A stretch of 64,000 nt of DNA from an uncultured Prevotellaceae bacterium (GTDB lineage Bacteria; Bacteroidota; Bacteroidia; Bacteroidales; Bacteroidaceae). Location: the NCBI GenBank assembly GCA_902768785.1, contig CACXMM010000008.1, forward strand, positions 22,815 to 86,814. Reading direction: 5' to 3'. Position numbers and translations under genes: made by a program. This document shows positions 27,614-36,709 of the stretch, one piece after another. The notes below the pieces were generated by a model. That model had not been told where the DNA came from. It saw only the letters and a program-made list of their open reading frames with translations, and did no database searches. Every line of letters begins with the position of its first letter. Position 1 is the first letter of the stretch.

Positions 27614-29578
27614 ATGAAAAGAACGAAGAAATTCTTCTTGCTGGCATGTGCTGTCCTGACCTCTCTCTCTGCACAAGCTCAGCATCAGTTCACGGTGAAT
27701 GCCAAGAAATTAGGCGCACCTATCCAGCCTACGATGTATGGTATCTTCTTCGAGGACATCAACTTCGGTGCCGATGGCGGTCTTTATGCCGAGATGGTGG
27801 AGAACCGCTCGTTTGAGTTCCCTCAGCGACTGATGGGATGGAACACCTTCGGAAAGGTGGAGGTGGAAGATGATGACCCTGCCTTTGAGCGTAACCCCCA
27901 TTATGTGACCCTGAAGGATGCCGGTCATCGTGACAAGTTCACGGGTTTGGAGAACCGCGGCTTCTTCGGCATGGGCTTGAAGAAGGGCATGAAATACAAC
28001 TTCTCGGTGTATGCCCGTACCAATGGCTCATCACAGATCCGTGTGGAGCTGATCGGTAGTGACAATGAGGTCATTGACAAGCAGAGCATCGTGGTCAATG
28101 GTAAGTCATGGAAGAAATACACGGCTACCCTCACGTCTCCGAAGACGGATGCCAAGGGCTATATGCGCATCTATCTGGAGAACAAGCAAAGTGTGGATCT
28201 CGATCACGTGAGTATGTTCCCGCAGGATGCCTGGAAGGGAATGCTCCGCGCTGACTTGGTGAAGGACCTGAAGGACTTGAACCCTGGTGTGTTCCGTTTC
28301 CCCGGTGGCTGTATCGTGGAAGGTACGGACCTCGGTAGTCGTTATCAGTGGAAGAACAGTGTAGGACAGGTGGAGAACCGTCCGCTGAACGAGAACCGCT
28401 GGAACTACACATTCCCGCACCGGCTGTATCCTAACTACTACCAGACCTACGGCTTGGGCTTCTATGAGTTCTTCCTGCTCTCAGAGGAGATCGGTGCACA
28501 GGCACTGCCCGTACTGAGCTGCGGACTGGCTTGTCAGTTCCAGAACCCGGATGAGAACGAGGCACAGTGTCATGTGGCCGTTGATGACCTACAGCCGTAT
28601 ATCGACGATGCCCTCGATTTGATCGAGTTCGCCAATGGCGGTACGGATACCAAGTGGGGTAAGCTGCGTGCCGACATGGGGCATCCCGCTCTCTTCAACC
28701 TCCAGCAGATCGGTGTGGGTAACGAGCAGTGGGGACCGCTCTATCCCGTACGTTTGGAGAAGTTCATCAAAGCCATCCGTGCCAAGTACCCGAAGATGAA
28801 GATTGTGGGTACCAGCGGACCGTCACCTGATGACAACGACGGGAAGCAGTTTACCTATGGTTGGGAACAGATGAAGAAGCTGAAGGCCGACCTCGTGGAT
28901 GAGCACTATTATCGTGACCAGGACTGGTTCATGAACAATGTCACCCGTTATGACAACTACGACCGTAAGGGTCCGAAGGTGTTTGCTGGTGAATATGCTT
29001 GTCATGTGAAAGAGCAGCCTGCCGACTTCCCCACAGCGAAGAACGTGTTCGAGGCTGCCCTCGCTGAAGCTGCCGTCATGACGGGCTTCGAGCGTAATGC
29101 CGACATCGTGCACATGGCGACCTATGCTCCGTTGTTTGCCCATGTGGAGGGCTGGCAGTGGCGTCCCGACCTGATCTGGATGGATAACCTCACCACCGTG
29201 CGCACACCTAACTACTATGTGCAGCAGCTCTACGGACAGAATCCCGGCACCCACGTGCTCAGTCTGCTGGAAGGTAAAAAGCCCGTCACCGGACAGGATG
29301 GTCTTTGTGCCAGTGCTGTCTATGACAAGAATACCAATGGCTATATCGTGAAGATCACCAATACGTCGGCAGAGCCGAAGGATGTTACCATCACCTTCAA
29401 GGGTGTGAAGAGCTTAGGCAACGGTAAAGTGACAACCCTCCATGCTGACCGTATGGATGCTGCCAATACCATCGAGAAGAAGAACAATGTAGTGCCGAAG
29501 ACTGCCGATGTACAGGCAGAGGGTAATGTGCTGAACGTGACGATCCCAGCCAAGACCTTCGCTGTGTATCGCTTCTGA
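27614..29578 (+). CDS. GH51 alpha-L-arabinofuranosidase, exported
   Basis: A 654-residue secreted enzyme (signal peptide about 1-22, ending SAQAQ) that removes arabinofuranosyl side chains from arabinan, arabinoxylan or arabinogalactan. IQPTMYGIFFEDINFGADGGLYAE (about 36-60) is the family's N-terminal motif. A carbohydrate-binding-like insert spans about 90-200. The acid/base is E371 in GVGNEQWGP and the nucleophile is E460 in VFAGEYACH. A C-terminal beta-sandwich completes it. Length and motifs are those of the Bacteroidales GH51 group. It starts 31 bases after the beta-galactosidase stop and is followed by a strong hairpin. Confidence 0.95.
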   Translation: MKRTKKFFLLACAVLTSLSAQAQHQFTVNAKKLGAPIQPTMYGIFFEDINFGADGGLYAEMVENRSFEFPQRLMGWNTFGKVEVEDDDPAFERNPHYVTLKDAGHRDKFTGLENRGFFGMGLKKGMKYNFSVYARTNGSSQIRVELIGSDNEVIDKQSIVVNGKSWKKYTATLTSPKTDAKGYMRIYLENKQSVDLDHVSMFPQDAWKGMLRADLVKDLKDLNPGVFRFPGGCIVEGTDLGSRYQWKNSVGQVENRPLNENRWNYTFPHRLYPNYYQTYGLGFYEFFLLSEEIGAQALPVLSCGLACQFQNPDENEAQCHVAVDDLQPYIDDALDLIEFANGGTDTKWGKLRADMGHPALFNLQQIGVGNEQWGPLYPVRLEKFIKAIRAKYPKMKIVGTSGPSPDDNDGKQFTYGWEQMKKLKADLVDEHYYRDQDWFMNNVTRYDNYDRKGPKVFAGEYACHVKEQPADFPTAKNVFEAALAEAAVMTGFERNADIVHMATYAPLFAHVEGWQWRPDLIWMDNLTTVRTPNYYVQQLYGQNPGTHVLSLLEGKKPVTGQDGLCASAVYDKNTNGYIVKITNTSAEPKDVTITFKGVKSLGNGKVTTLHADRMDAANTIEKKNNVVPKTADVQAEGNVLNVTIPAKTFAVYRF

Positions 29579-29610
29579 TGGTGACACTCATATCATACGA
29601 AGACACGAAG

Positions 29611-29645
29611 AAACAAGGAGCTGCGCACAGCGCAGCTCCTTGTTT
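29611..29645 (+). terminator. Strong hairpin terminator after the GH51 gene
   Basis: A perfect 16-bp stem (AAACAAGGAGCTGCGC at 29611-29626, complement at 29630-29645) with a 3-base ACA loop, 32 bases past the stop codon. It ends in TTGTTTAC, so it has a short T-run. Confidence 0.8.
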
Positions 29646-29705
29646 ACTACAGGGATAAGTCAGTGCAGATGCTTTGAACAAGTTGAGCGAAATTTAGTAC
29701 ACTCA

Positions 29706-29788
29706 GTGCAACACTTTTGCACAACATGTGCAGAGCCTTTGCACATTTTGTGCAATACATCTGCACACTTTGTGCAACGGCTCTGCAC
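29706..29788. repeat. Nested TGCACA/TGTGCA palindrome array
   Basis: Left arm 29728-29745 and right arm 29771-29788 match at 17 of 18 positions as an inverted repeat. Inside is a smaller GTGCA/TGCAC hairpin, and another (GTGCAA/TTGCAC) precedes it at 29706-29722. The surrounding 29646-29960 holds no reading frame I can support. The interval is otherwise plain AT-rich sequence. Confidence 0.75.
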
Positions 29789-29960
29789 TAATTGAGGAAC
29801 GCATCACTCTTTTCCTGCAATAACTTCTTTTACTTCTTAGCTTCAGAAAGTTGAATATAATTGATTTATTTGAAGAGAGCTGTCCGATTCGCCTTCATGG
29901 AGGACGGGCAGTTCGCTATATGACACTTTTAAGGATAATTAATGCTTGACCATGCAAGAA

Positions 29961-29994
29961 TTTTTGTTTTCTATGTTTCATTAGAAAACAAAAA
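29961..29994 (+). other. AT-rich hairpin immediately before a lipoprotein gene
   Basis: A perfect 13-bp stem (TTTTTGTTTTCTA at 29961-29973, complement at 29982-29994) with an 8-base loop. It ends three bases before the first ATG of the next gene, where a ribosome must bind. It could be a translation control, or the start may really be the ATG at 30010. Confidence 0.6.
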
Positions 29995-29997
29995 AGT

Positions 29998-30510
29998 ATG
30001 ATAACAAAAATGAAAACATTGAAGAATTGGAGTGGTAAAATGGGGTTGACCATCTTATTGGTGGCAGGACTATGTGGGTGTGATGATTGGATAGATGATT
30101 GGAAAGCAAGTATCGATGTGGCCAATCTGTCAGGAACATGGCAAAAGGAATATCCGAAGGATGTGCAAACAGAGGGATTTGTAACCTGGACTTTCACAGA
30201 AGGAGGACATCCGTTTCTGAATGGGGTTCTGACGATTCATGTATCGGATGTCTTTGCTGGAGATTCAGATGTAAGGTATTACTACAACGCTTACTCAATT
30301 GGATATCCATTGCTTGGTGGACAGTCAGAACTGTATCTGTACGAAATGGATCATGACTGGTCGGCGGAAAATCCCAACCATTTCAAGCCGACAGTGTTTT
30401 ATCATATTGAAAAGTGTACGGCTAATAAGTTGGTTTTGAAACGGATAGAGATCAATGTCGATGGTCCAAACCTGATAGAGGGTGATGTTACTTTCAATAG
30501 AGTAAAGTGA
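29998..30510 (+). CDS. Hypothetical lipoprotein
   Basis: 170 residues (or 166 from the ATG at 30010, MKTLKNW). The lipobox is LVAGLCGC, with cysteine at about residue 28, followed by DDWIDDWK. Acidic residues right after the cysteine are typical of surface-exposed Bacteroidetes lipoproteins. The remainder is predicted beta-rich (LSGTWQKEYP... EGFVTWTFTEGG), resembling lipocalin-like small lipoproteins where LSGTW opens the fold. I do not recognise a named family. It stands alone between a repeat-rich gap and topB. Confidence 0.75.
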   Translation: MITKMKTLKNWSGKMGLTILLVAGLCGCDDWIDDWKASIDVANLSGTWQKEYPKDVQTEGFVTWTFTEGGHPFLNGVLTIHVSDVFAGDSDVRYYYNAYSIGYPLLGGQSELYLYEMDHDWSAENPNHFKPTVFYHIEKCTANKLVLKRIEINVDGPNLIEGDVTFNRVK

Positions 30511-30537
30511 ATTTTTGGTCGTTTCAAAAATATTTCG

Positions 30538-30545
30538 TACCTTCG
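30538..30545 (+). promoter_or_regulatory. Candidate -7 box TACCTTCG of topB
   Basis: One mismatch from TAnnTTTG, 22 bases before the topB start. Confidence 0.5.
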
Positions 30546-30566
30546 CGCATCAATAGACTGTGAAAG

Positions 30567-32681
30567 ATGATTGTATGCATTGCCGAAAAACCCAGTGTGG
30601 CGCAGGATATAGCGCGCATTATCGGGGCTAACAGTAGAAAAGACGGATACATGGAAGGCAACGGGTATCAGGTGACCTGGACATTCGGACACCTGTGCAC
30701 GCTGAAGGAGCCGCACGACTATACCCCGATGTGGAAGTCGTGGAGCTTAGGTGCACTGCCCATGATCCCCCAACGTTTCGGCATCAAACTGATAGAGGAC
30801 ACGGGTATCAAGAAACAGTTCGCTGTCATCGAACGACTGATGCAGGCCGCAGACGGGATCATCAACTGCGGTGATGCCGGACAGGAGGGTGAGCTGATTC
30901 AGCGATGGGTGATGCAGAAGGCACAGGCCAAATGTCCGGTGAAACGTCTGTGGATCTCATCGATGACCGATGAGGCGATCCGGGAAGGGTTCCAGCAGCT
31001 GAAGGACCAGAGTGAATACCAGTCCTTGTACCTAGCGGGCCTGTCACGGGCAATCGGTGATTGGATCCTGGGCATGAATGCCACACGCCTCTATACCTTG
31101 AAATACGGACAGAACAAACAGGTGCTCAGTATCGGACGTGTGCAGACACCCACACTGGCACTGATCGTGAACCGACAGAAGGAGATCGACAACTTCAAGC
31201 CGGAGCCGTATTGGGTGCTCTCCACCATCTACCGCGACACGCTCTTTACGGCCACGAAGGGGAAGTTCACCAGTAAGGAGGAGGGGGAACGGAGCTTCGA
31301 GACTATCCAGGGGAAGCCGTTCACCGTGACGAAGGTGGAGAAGAAGAACGGTAAGGAGGCACCGAAGCAGTTGTACGACCTTACCTCCTTGCAGGTAGAT
31401 TGTAACCGGAAATACGGCATGAGTGCGGAGATGACGCTCAACACCATCCAGGCCCTCTATGAACGGAAACTCACCACCTATCCCCGTGTGGATACCCAAT
31501 ACCTTTCAGACGATATCTATCCGAAGTGTCCGCAGATCATGAACGGTCTGTATCAGGTGAAGGTCGCAGGAACGGCTCCCTATGCCGATCTGGTGCGACC
31601 ACTGGGAGGGAAACCGCTGCCGAAGACGAAACGGGTGTTCGACACCTCGAAGGTGACCGATCACCATGCTATCATCCCCACAGGTGTCGTCCCGCAGAAC
31701 CTGACAGACTTTGAACGACATGTATATGATCTGGTCGCACGACGGTTCATCGCGGTGTTCTATCCTGATTGTAAGTATGCTACCACCACGGTACTGGGTG
31801 AGGTTGACGGGATTGAGTTCAAGGTGACGGGAAAGGAAATCCTGGATCCGGGATGGCGTGCTGTCTATGCGCAGGCTTCATCCCCACAGTTGTCCGCTGA
31901 CGATGAGAAGAAGGAGGATGAAGAAAACACGCTGCCTACTTTCGTGAAAGGGGAGAGCGGACCGCATGAGCCTACATTGACGGAAAAACAGACCACACCG
32001 CCACCTTATTATAATGAGGCCTCTCTGCTGCGTGCCATGGAGACGGCCGGGAAGTTCGTGGAGGATGAAGAACTGCGTGCTGCCATGAAGGAGAACGGTA
32101 TCGGACGACCGTCATCGCGGGCGGGAATCATCGAGACGCTGTTCAAACGTCATTATATCCGCAGGGAGAAGAAACGACTGGTGGCCACGCCTACGGGCAT
32201 CGAACTGATCGACATGATCAAGGAGGAGCTGCTGAAGAGCTGTGAGCTGACGGGTATCTGGGAGAAGAAACTGCGTGATATCGAGCATCAGAAATACGAT
32301 CCTGCTCAGTTCGTGAATGAACTGAAGGAGCAGATCACTGCCATTGTCAATCAGGTACTGGCAGATAACTCCAACCGCAGGGTAACCCTGATGGAGGAGG
32401 AGAAGACGAAAGGGAAGGGGAAGGCCAAGGAGGCTGCCTCGGCCTCGGAAGAGAAGAAACCGAAGAAACGGACCACGAAGAAGAACACGAAGAAAAGTGA
32501 TGACAAGGGGATGGGCACGGTGCTTCATGCCGATGACTCATTGATCGGAACAGTGTGCCCCCTTTGTGGCAAGGGGCATCTTATCAAGGGAAAGACCGCT
32601 TATGGGTGTAGTGAGTGGAAGAACGGCTGTACCTATCGTCTGCCCTTTGCGGATCCGTCAAAACAGGGAGAGACACAATAA
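30567..32681 (+). CDS. topB: DNA topoisomerase III
   Basis: A 704-residue type IA topoisomerase that decatenates and relaxes negatively supercoiled DNA. The Toprim domain starts MIVCIAEKPSVAQDIA and contains NCGDAGQEGELI (the DxD-like metal site). The active tyrosine is Y305 in TTYPRVDTQYLS. KENGIGRPSSRAGIIETL is the conserved domain IV motif. After a lysine-rich linker (about 590-640) the C-terminus holds a four-cysteine zinc finger (CPLCGKGHLIKGKTAYGC, then WKNGC). The chromosomal context, with no conjugation genes nearby, points to the housekeeping copy rather than one from a conjugative element. Confidence 0.95.
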   Translation: MIVCIAEKPSVAQDIARIIGANSRKDGYMEGNGYQVTWTFGHLCTLKEPHDYTPMWKSWSLGALPMIPQRFGIKLIEDTGIKKQFAVIERLMQAADGIINCGDAGQEGELIQRWVMQKAQAKCPVKRLWISSMTDEAIREGFQQLKDQSEYQSLYLAGLSRAIGDWILGMNATRLYTLKYGQNKQVLSIGRVQTPTLALIVNRQKEIDNFKPEPYWVLSTIYRDTLFTATKGKFTSKEEGERSFETIQGKPFTVTKVEKKNGKEAPKQLYDLTSLQVDCNRKYGMSAEMTLNTIQALYERKLTTYPRVDTQYLSDDIYPKCPQIMNGLYQVKVAGTAPYADLVRPLGGKPLPKTKRVFDTSKVTDHHAIIPTGVVPQNLTDFERHVYDLVARRFIAVFYPDCKYATTTVLGEVDGIEFKVTGKEILDPGWRAVYAQASSPQLSADDEKKEDEENTLPTFVKGESGPHEPTLTEKQTTPPPYYNEASLLRAMETAGKFVEDEELRAAMKENGIGRPSSRAGIIETLFKRHYIRREKKRLVATPTGIELIDMIKEELLKSCELTGIWEKKLRDIEHQKYDPAQFVNELKEQITAIVNQVLADNSNRRVTLMEEEKTKGKGKAKEAASASEEKKPKKRTTKKNTKKSDDKGMGTVLHADDSLIGTVCPLCGKGHLIKGKTAYGCSEWKNGCTYRLPFADPSKQGETQ

Positions 32682-32709
32682 TTTTTCTCTTCTGGCGTTT
32701 ATAGGATGT

Positions 32710-34770
32710 ATGCGCAGTCGTCATCTGTTTTTATTCCTGCTGCTGATCTTGTTCTGTTCGTGCGGTGCCGACCAGAACATGAAGAAGGGTGAGAAGTTTC
32801 TTGCCATCGGTGAATATTTCGATGCTGCGGAACAATTCAAGAAAGCTTATTCCAAGACTCCGGCGAAGGAAAGGGACCGCCGTGGACAGATTTCCAGGAA
32901 ACTGGCTCACTGCTATGAGCGTATCAACTCATCGCAGAAAGCCATCGCTGCCTATCGTAACATCATCAGGTATAAGCAGGATGATGTGGATACCCACCTG
33001 TCGTTTGCCCGTCAGCTTCTGCGCAACGGGAACTACAAGGAGGCGGAGAAGGAGTTCCTGTGGGTTCTCGACTCCTTACCGGATAACATACTGGCACAGA
33101 ACGGTCTGACCTCAGCACGTACGGCTCCCGAGATCAAGCAACTGGGTTCGCGCTATACCGTAAAGAAAATGGATATATTCAACTCTCGGCGTGCCGACTA
33201 TAGTCCGATGCTTTGCGGTGATGAGTATAACCAGCTTTATTTTACCTCTACTCGCAATGAGGCACAAGGGGATGAAGTGAGTGGTATCACGGGTGCCAAG
33301 GCTGGCGATATCTTCTTTTCTCAGAAAGACGATAAGGGGAAATGGGGGCGACCGCAGACGATAGAGAGCGGACTGAACACTGAATATGATGAAGGGGCCT
33401 GCTGCTTCTCCACCGACCAGCGTACGATGTATCTCACCCAATGTTCCACCGATCCTGACTATCCCCGCTATGCAAACATCGTCACGGCAAGTCGCTCGGA
33501 CGCCGCATGGGGGAAAGCCACGAAACTGGAGTTGTCACGTGATACCTTGTCGAGCTATGCCCATCCTGCTGTCTCACCAGATGGGGAATGGCTGTACTTC
33601 GTATCGGATATGCCGGGGGGATTGGGTGGATTGGATATCTGGCGCGTTCGTTTGACCACTGCAGGTCTCGGTGGTGTGGAGAACATCGGGGCACCAGTGA
33701 ACACCGAAGGGGATGAGATGTTCCCCACGTTCCGCCCGAATGGTGATTTGTACTTTTCTTCTAACGGTCATCCGGGAATGGGTGGCCTGGATATCTTCAT
33801 CGCGAAGGTGGATAAGGGAGGGAGGTACCGGCTGGAACATCCCGGATTCCCTTTGAACTCCCAGGGGGATGACTTCGGTTGTACGTTCGAAGGACTGCAT
33901 AACCGGGGCTTCTTCTGCTCAAACCGCGGCGACGGTCGTGGATGGGACCATATCTACAGTTTCGAGAATCCGGAGATTGTGCAGACCATCAAGGGATGGG
34001 TGTATGAGATGGATGGCTATGAGCTGCCTGCGGCACAGGTGTATATGGTGGGTAACGATGGTACGAACCTCAAACTGAGCGTGAAAGGTGACGGCTCTTT
34101 CGAGCAGGAGGTGCAGCCAGGTGTGGATTATGTGCTACTGGCCTCCTGCAGGGGATATCTGAACCATCGTGAGGAGATTAAGGTAAAGACGGCAAAGGAG
34201 TCGGAGGAATATACGTTACAGTTCCCTTTGGCCAGTATCCGTGTCCCCGTACTGATCGATAACATCTTCTATGACTTCGATAAGGCCACGCTGCGCCCGG
34301 AGTCGGCCACGGCACTGGATGAGCTGGTGGGGTTGCTGAACGAGAATCCCAATGTGACCATCGAGCTGAGTGCCCATGCCGACTATCGTGGAAGTGCAGA
34401 TTATAACAAACGGTTGTCACAACGGCGCGCTGAGTCGGTGGTGAACTACTTGATTGCTCATGGCATCCCCAAGGAACGACTCACACCTGTTGGCTATGGT
34501 GTGGAGAAACCCAAGACAATCCGTAAGAAGCTCACGGAGAAATACAACTGGCTCAAGGAGAACGATGTGCTGACGGAGGAGTTCGTGAGGGCTCTGAATG
34601 ATCCCGAGAAAGAGGAGATCTGTAATCAGCTGAACCGACGGACGGAGTTCATCGTTCTGCGCACCACCTATGGTATGTTCGATGAGAACGGTCAGCTGAA
34701 GAACCCGCCGAAGAAAAAAGAGGAAACCAAACATCCCGAGGAGGATGATGGCTTCCTGTTGATGGAATAA
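32710..34770 (+). CDS. porE: Type IX secretion component PorE (TPR, beta-propeller, CRD, OmpA domains)
   Basis: A 686-residue outer-membrane lipoprotein. The start at 32710 (MRSRHLFLFLLLILFCSCG) yields a lipoprotein signal with lipobox LFCSC. An in-frame ATG at 32566 lies inside topB and is rejected. Domains: TPR repeats (about 20-140), PD40/WD40-like beta-propeller (SPMLCGDEYNQLYFTSTRN; YAHPAVSPDGEWLYFVSDMPGG; FPTFRPNGDLYFSSNG; about 150-410), a carboxypeptidase-like regulatory domain (about 420-500) and a C-terminal OmpA domain (NIFYDFDKATLRPES; ELSAHADYRGSADYNKRLSQRRA). This four-part order is that of PorE, which ties the secretion machine to peptidoglycan. Confidence 0.88.
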   Translation: MRSRHLFLFLLLILFCSCGADQNMKKGEKFLAIGEYFDAAEQFKKAYSKTPAKERDRRGQISRKLAHCYERINSSQKAIAAYRNIIRYKQDDVDTHLSFARQLLRNGNYKEAEKEFLWVLDSLPDNILAQNGLTSARTAPEIKQLGSRYTVKKMDIFNSRRADYSPMLCGDEYNQLYFTSTRNEAQGDEVSGITGAKAGDIFFSQKDDKGKWGRPQTIESGLNTEYDEGACCFSTDQRTMYLTQCSTDPDYPRYANIVTASRSDAAWGKATKLELSRDTLSSYAHPAVSPDGEWLYFVSDMPGGLGGLDIWRVRLTTAGLGGVENIGAPVNTEGDEMFPTFRPNGDLYFSSNGHPGMGGLDIFIAKVDKGGRYRLEHPGFPLNSQGDDFGCTFEGLHNRGFFCSNRGDGRGWDHIYSFENPEIVQTIKGWVYEMDGYELPAAQVYMVGNDGTNLKLSVKGDGSFEQEVQPGVDYVLLASCRGYLNHREEIKVKTAKESEEYTLQFPLASIRVPVLIDNIFYDFDKATLRPESATALDELVGLLNENPNVTIELSAHADYRGSADYNKRLSQRRAESVVNYLIAHGIPKERLTPVGYGVEKPKTIRKKLTEKYNWLKENDVLTEEFVRALNDPEKEEICNQLNRRTEFIVLRTTYGMFDENGQLKNPPKKKEETKHPEEDDGFLLME

Positions 34771-34785
34771 GCTATGTCTTGCTGA

Positions 34786-35178
34786 CTATCGTTCTGAGGT
34801 AGCTGCCATATAACCGCCTACCATTAACACACAAATCAGGGCAAGGTAGGTCATGAGCAGACTCTGATGATAGAGCATATTCGTGGAAAGGTCGGCCCAC
34901 AGACCGCTGATGCTGCCACACAATGCCTGCACTCCTTTGTTGAGGAAGAGCAGGAGGATACCCAGAAGGGTGCATACAATCGTCCAGATGCGGTTCATCT
35001 GCCATGCGGTTTTGGGAAGATGGCGCATCACACGGTGAGAGAAGCCCTGATCGCTGACTTCTATCGGATGACTATTGAAGAAACTGTTAACGAGGCGCTC
35101 GTCCTCGTCGGTCACCATGATCGGTTCACGGGTGACAGTCTCGTGGTATTGTTCTTTTCTCTTATCGTCCATAACCAT
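34786..35178 (-). CDS. DUF5056-type membrane protein, probable partner of the ECF sigma factor
   Basis: 130 residues. The cytoplasmic N-terminal half is charged (DEDERLVNSFFNSHPIEVSDQGFSHRVMRHLP) and two membrane helices follow (about 64-80 and 106-126). The start overlaps the end of the sigma factor gene by 17 bases. An ATG two codons later (35172) is equally good. Position right after the sigma factor suggests an anti-sigma or accessory role, but no classical zinc-binding anti-sigma motif is visible. Confidence 0.75.
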   Translation of the reverse strand: MVMDDKRKEQYHETVTREPIMVTDEDERLVNSFFNSHPIEVSDQGFSHRVMRHLPKTAWQMNRIWTIVCTLLGILLLFLNKGVQALCGSISGLWADLSTNMLYHQSLLMTYLALICVLMVGGYMAATSER

Positions 35179-35701
35179 TTTCTTTCAAGTAGCTTGCAAG
35201 TTGTTTCTTTCCTCTGGAGAGATGGGATTTCACGGTGCCCTGCGGCATTCCCGTGATCTCGGCGATCTTGTCGATGGGAAGCCCGTCCATCAGCTGGAGG
35301 GTGATGCACGTGCGCTCATCGGCTTTTAACATGCTCAGTGCTTGGTAGATATCCATGTGCATCGTGGGATCGGAAACCCTCTCACTGGTCAGGCGCATGG
35401 CCGTCGTATCGATGTCTTCTGTGACATGTTGCCCACGACGATAGTCATACAGCACGTTATAGGCAATGCGGTAGAGCCAGGTGGAGAAGCCCGACAGTCC
35501 TTTGAAACTGGCTATCCGCGTGTAGGCTTTGATGAAAGTATCTTGGGCAAGATCATCGCTTAGCTGTGTGTCTCCTAAGGTCTGACTCAGGAAAAACCTC
35601 CGCACAGGTGACTGGTATTTCTTCACAAGCTGATCAAAAGCCCGCTTGTTATGGAACACCGCCACCTGTGTGACAAGAGATATATCGCTGATACCTGCCA
35701 T
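35162..35701 (-). CDS. ECF-type RNA polymerase sigma factor
   Basis: 179 residues with region 2 (AFDQLVKKYQSPVRRFFLSQ; DDLAQDTFIKAYTRI; FSTWLYRIAYNVLYDY) and region 4 (LKADERTCITLQLMDGLPIDKIAEITGMP; GTVKSHLSRGKKQL). It directs transcription of an unknown regulon. It is third in an operon of a DUF6249-type protein, a PspC protein, this sigma factor and the DUF5056 protein, an arrangement suggestive of envelope stress control. Confidence 0.95.
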   Translation of the reverse strand: MAGISDISLVTQVAVFHNKRAFDQLVKKYQSPVRRFFLSQTLGDTQLSDDLAQDTFIKAYTRIASFKGLSGFSTWLYRIAYNVLYDYRRGQHVTEDIDTTAMRLTSERVSDPTMHMDIYQALSMLKADERTCITLQLMDGLPIDKIAEITGMPQGTVKSHLSRGKKQLASYLKENGYGR

Positions 35702-35716
35702 TCGCTTTCTTCTTTC

Positions 35717-35914
35717 TTATCTTCCTATCGGTTTCTCGGGCATGACCAGCCAAAGAATAGGGTAGAGGATGAAGCCGCAGAATACGGTACACAGGGTGAG
35801 TACAGCATAGGCCACACGTATCAGGGTGGGGTCCACTTCCAGATATTCTGCGATGCCTCCACAAACGCCCGCAATGACTCTGTCGTTCGAGCGTAACAGT
35901 CTTTTCTGTTCCAT
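35717..35914 (-). CDS. PspC-domain protein
   Basis: A 65-residue membrane protein that is almost entirely a PspC domain: RLLRSNDRVIAGVCGGIAEYLE, then DPTLIRVAYAVLTL and a hydrophobic helix ending LWLVMPEKP. PspC-type proteins sense or respond to membrane stress in other bacteria. The start at 35914 (MEQKRLLRSN) is chosen because family members begin just before this motif. An upstream ATG at 35947 adds 11 atypical residues. Confidence 0.88.
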   Translation of the reverse strand: MEQKRLLRSNDRVIAGVCGGIAEYLEVDPTLIRVAYAVLTLCTVFCGFILYPILWLVMPEKPIGR

Positions 35915-35947
35915 ATTGTTGTTGAATTTAATAATGAATAGTTGCAA

Positions 35948-36634
35948 TTAGGGCATGTCTGCCGGATGATGTGGGTCACGATCAGGACCTGTCAGGTCAT
36001 CATACTTGTCACGCCTTGATACAGAGGTCTTGGCGATGAGAGCCTGTCCGATGCCATAGAAGGTGACCAGCCATCCGATTCCTGCCATGGGCTTGGCTCC
36101 CAGACAGTAGCACATCACAGCGATACCTATGCCCAGGAAGATATTCTTGATGCCTTTCTTCCAGAGGTACTCGTCGCTTTGCCGTTCAGTGCGTACCAGT
36201 TCTTCGGGAATCTGCTGTCCGCTTTCCATGGCCTTCTCGGCGAGCTGGTAACGTTGGCGACGGTTCTTGAAGATCTGGTAGATGATGAAAATGATGAGGA
36301 TGAAAGGTGCCAGACTGATCAGGGCGATCAGCAACATGACGGCAATGCCGATCAGTGTGCCTCCTACGCCGATGCCAAGCAGATCCTTAACATCATTCAA
36401 AGAGATGTGATCCACGTAGAATCCATCATCATCCCAGTCACTGTCATGGGGAATGGTAACAGTTGTTCCTGCGGTATCGATGGATGTCGTGTCGGAGTAA
36501 GCCTCGATTCCTGCGGTGTCAGGAGTGGAGGTGACGTTCACCACTTGTGGGTGGTGGCGATGTTTCTGCGCTTGGATGTCACTCGTGGTGAACAGGACGG
36601 CAGACAATAGAATAGCTATCAAATACTTTCTCAT
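35948..36634 (-). CDS. DUF6249-like membrane protein
   Basis: 228 residues from the ATG at 36634, which gives a signal-like N-terminus MRKYLIAILLSAVLFTTSDIQAQ. An acidic stretch (HDSDWDDDGFYVDHISLNDV) is followed by a glycine-rich membrane segment (GIGVGGTLIGIAVMLLIALISLAPFILIIFI, about 95-125), a basic linker (KNRRQRYQL) and two more helices. The layout matches short Bacteroidetes proteins labelled DUF6249. It is first in the sigma factor operon. Function unknown. Confidence 0.7.
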   Translation of the reverse strand: MRKYLIAILLSAVLFTTSDIQAQKHRHHPQVVNVTSTPDTAGIEAYSDTTSIDTAGTTVTIPHDSDWDDDGFYVDHISLNDVKDLLGIGVGGTLIGIAVMLLIALISLAPFILIIFIIYQIFKNRRQRYQLAEKAMESGQQIPEELVRTERQSDEYLWKKGIKNIFLGIGIAVMCYCLGAKPMAGIGWLVTFYGIGQALIAKTSVSRRDKYDDLTGPDRDPHHPADMP

Positions 36635-36709
36635 GCTTTTTGTTTTTTGATCCATTTGTCTGTTAGACGAAAAGAGATCACAAAAGGTTGCAGCCGGCAT
36701 GAGATTTTT

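Noticed and set aside
30567-32681. topB as part of an integrative conjugative element
   Set aside because: No tra, mob, integrase or tet genes lie nearby, and the neighbours are core genes such as porE.
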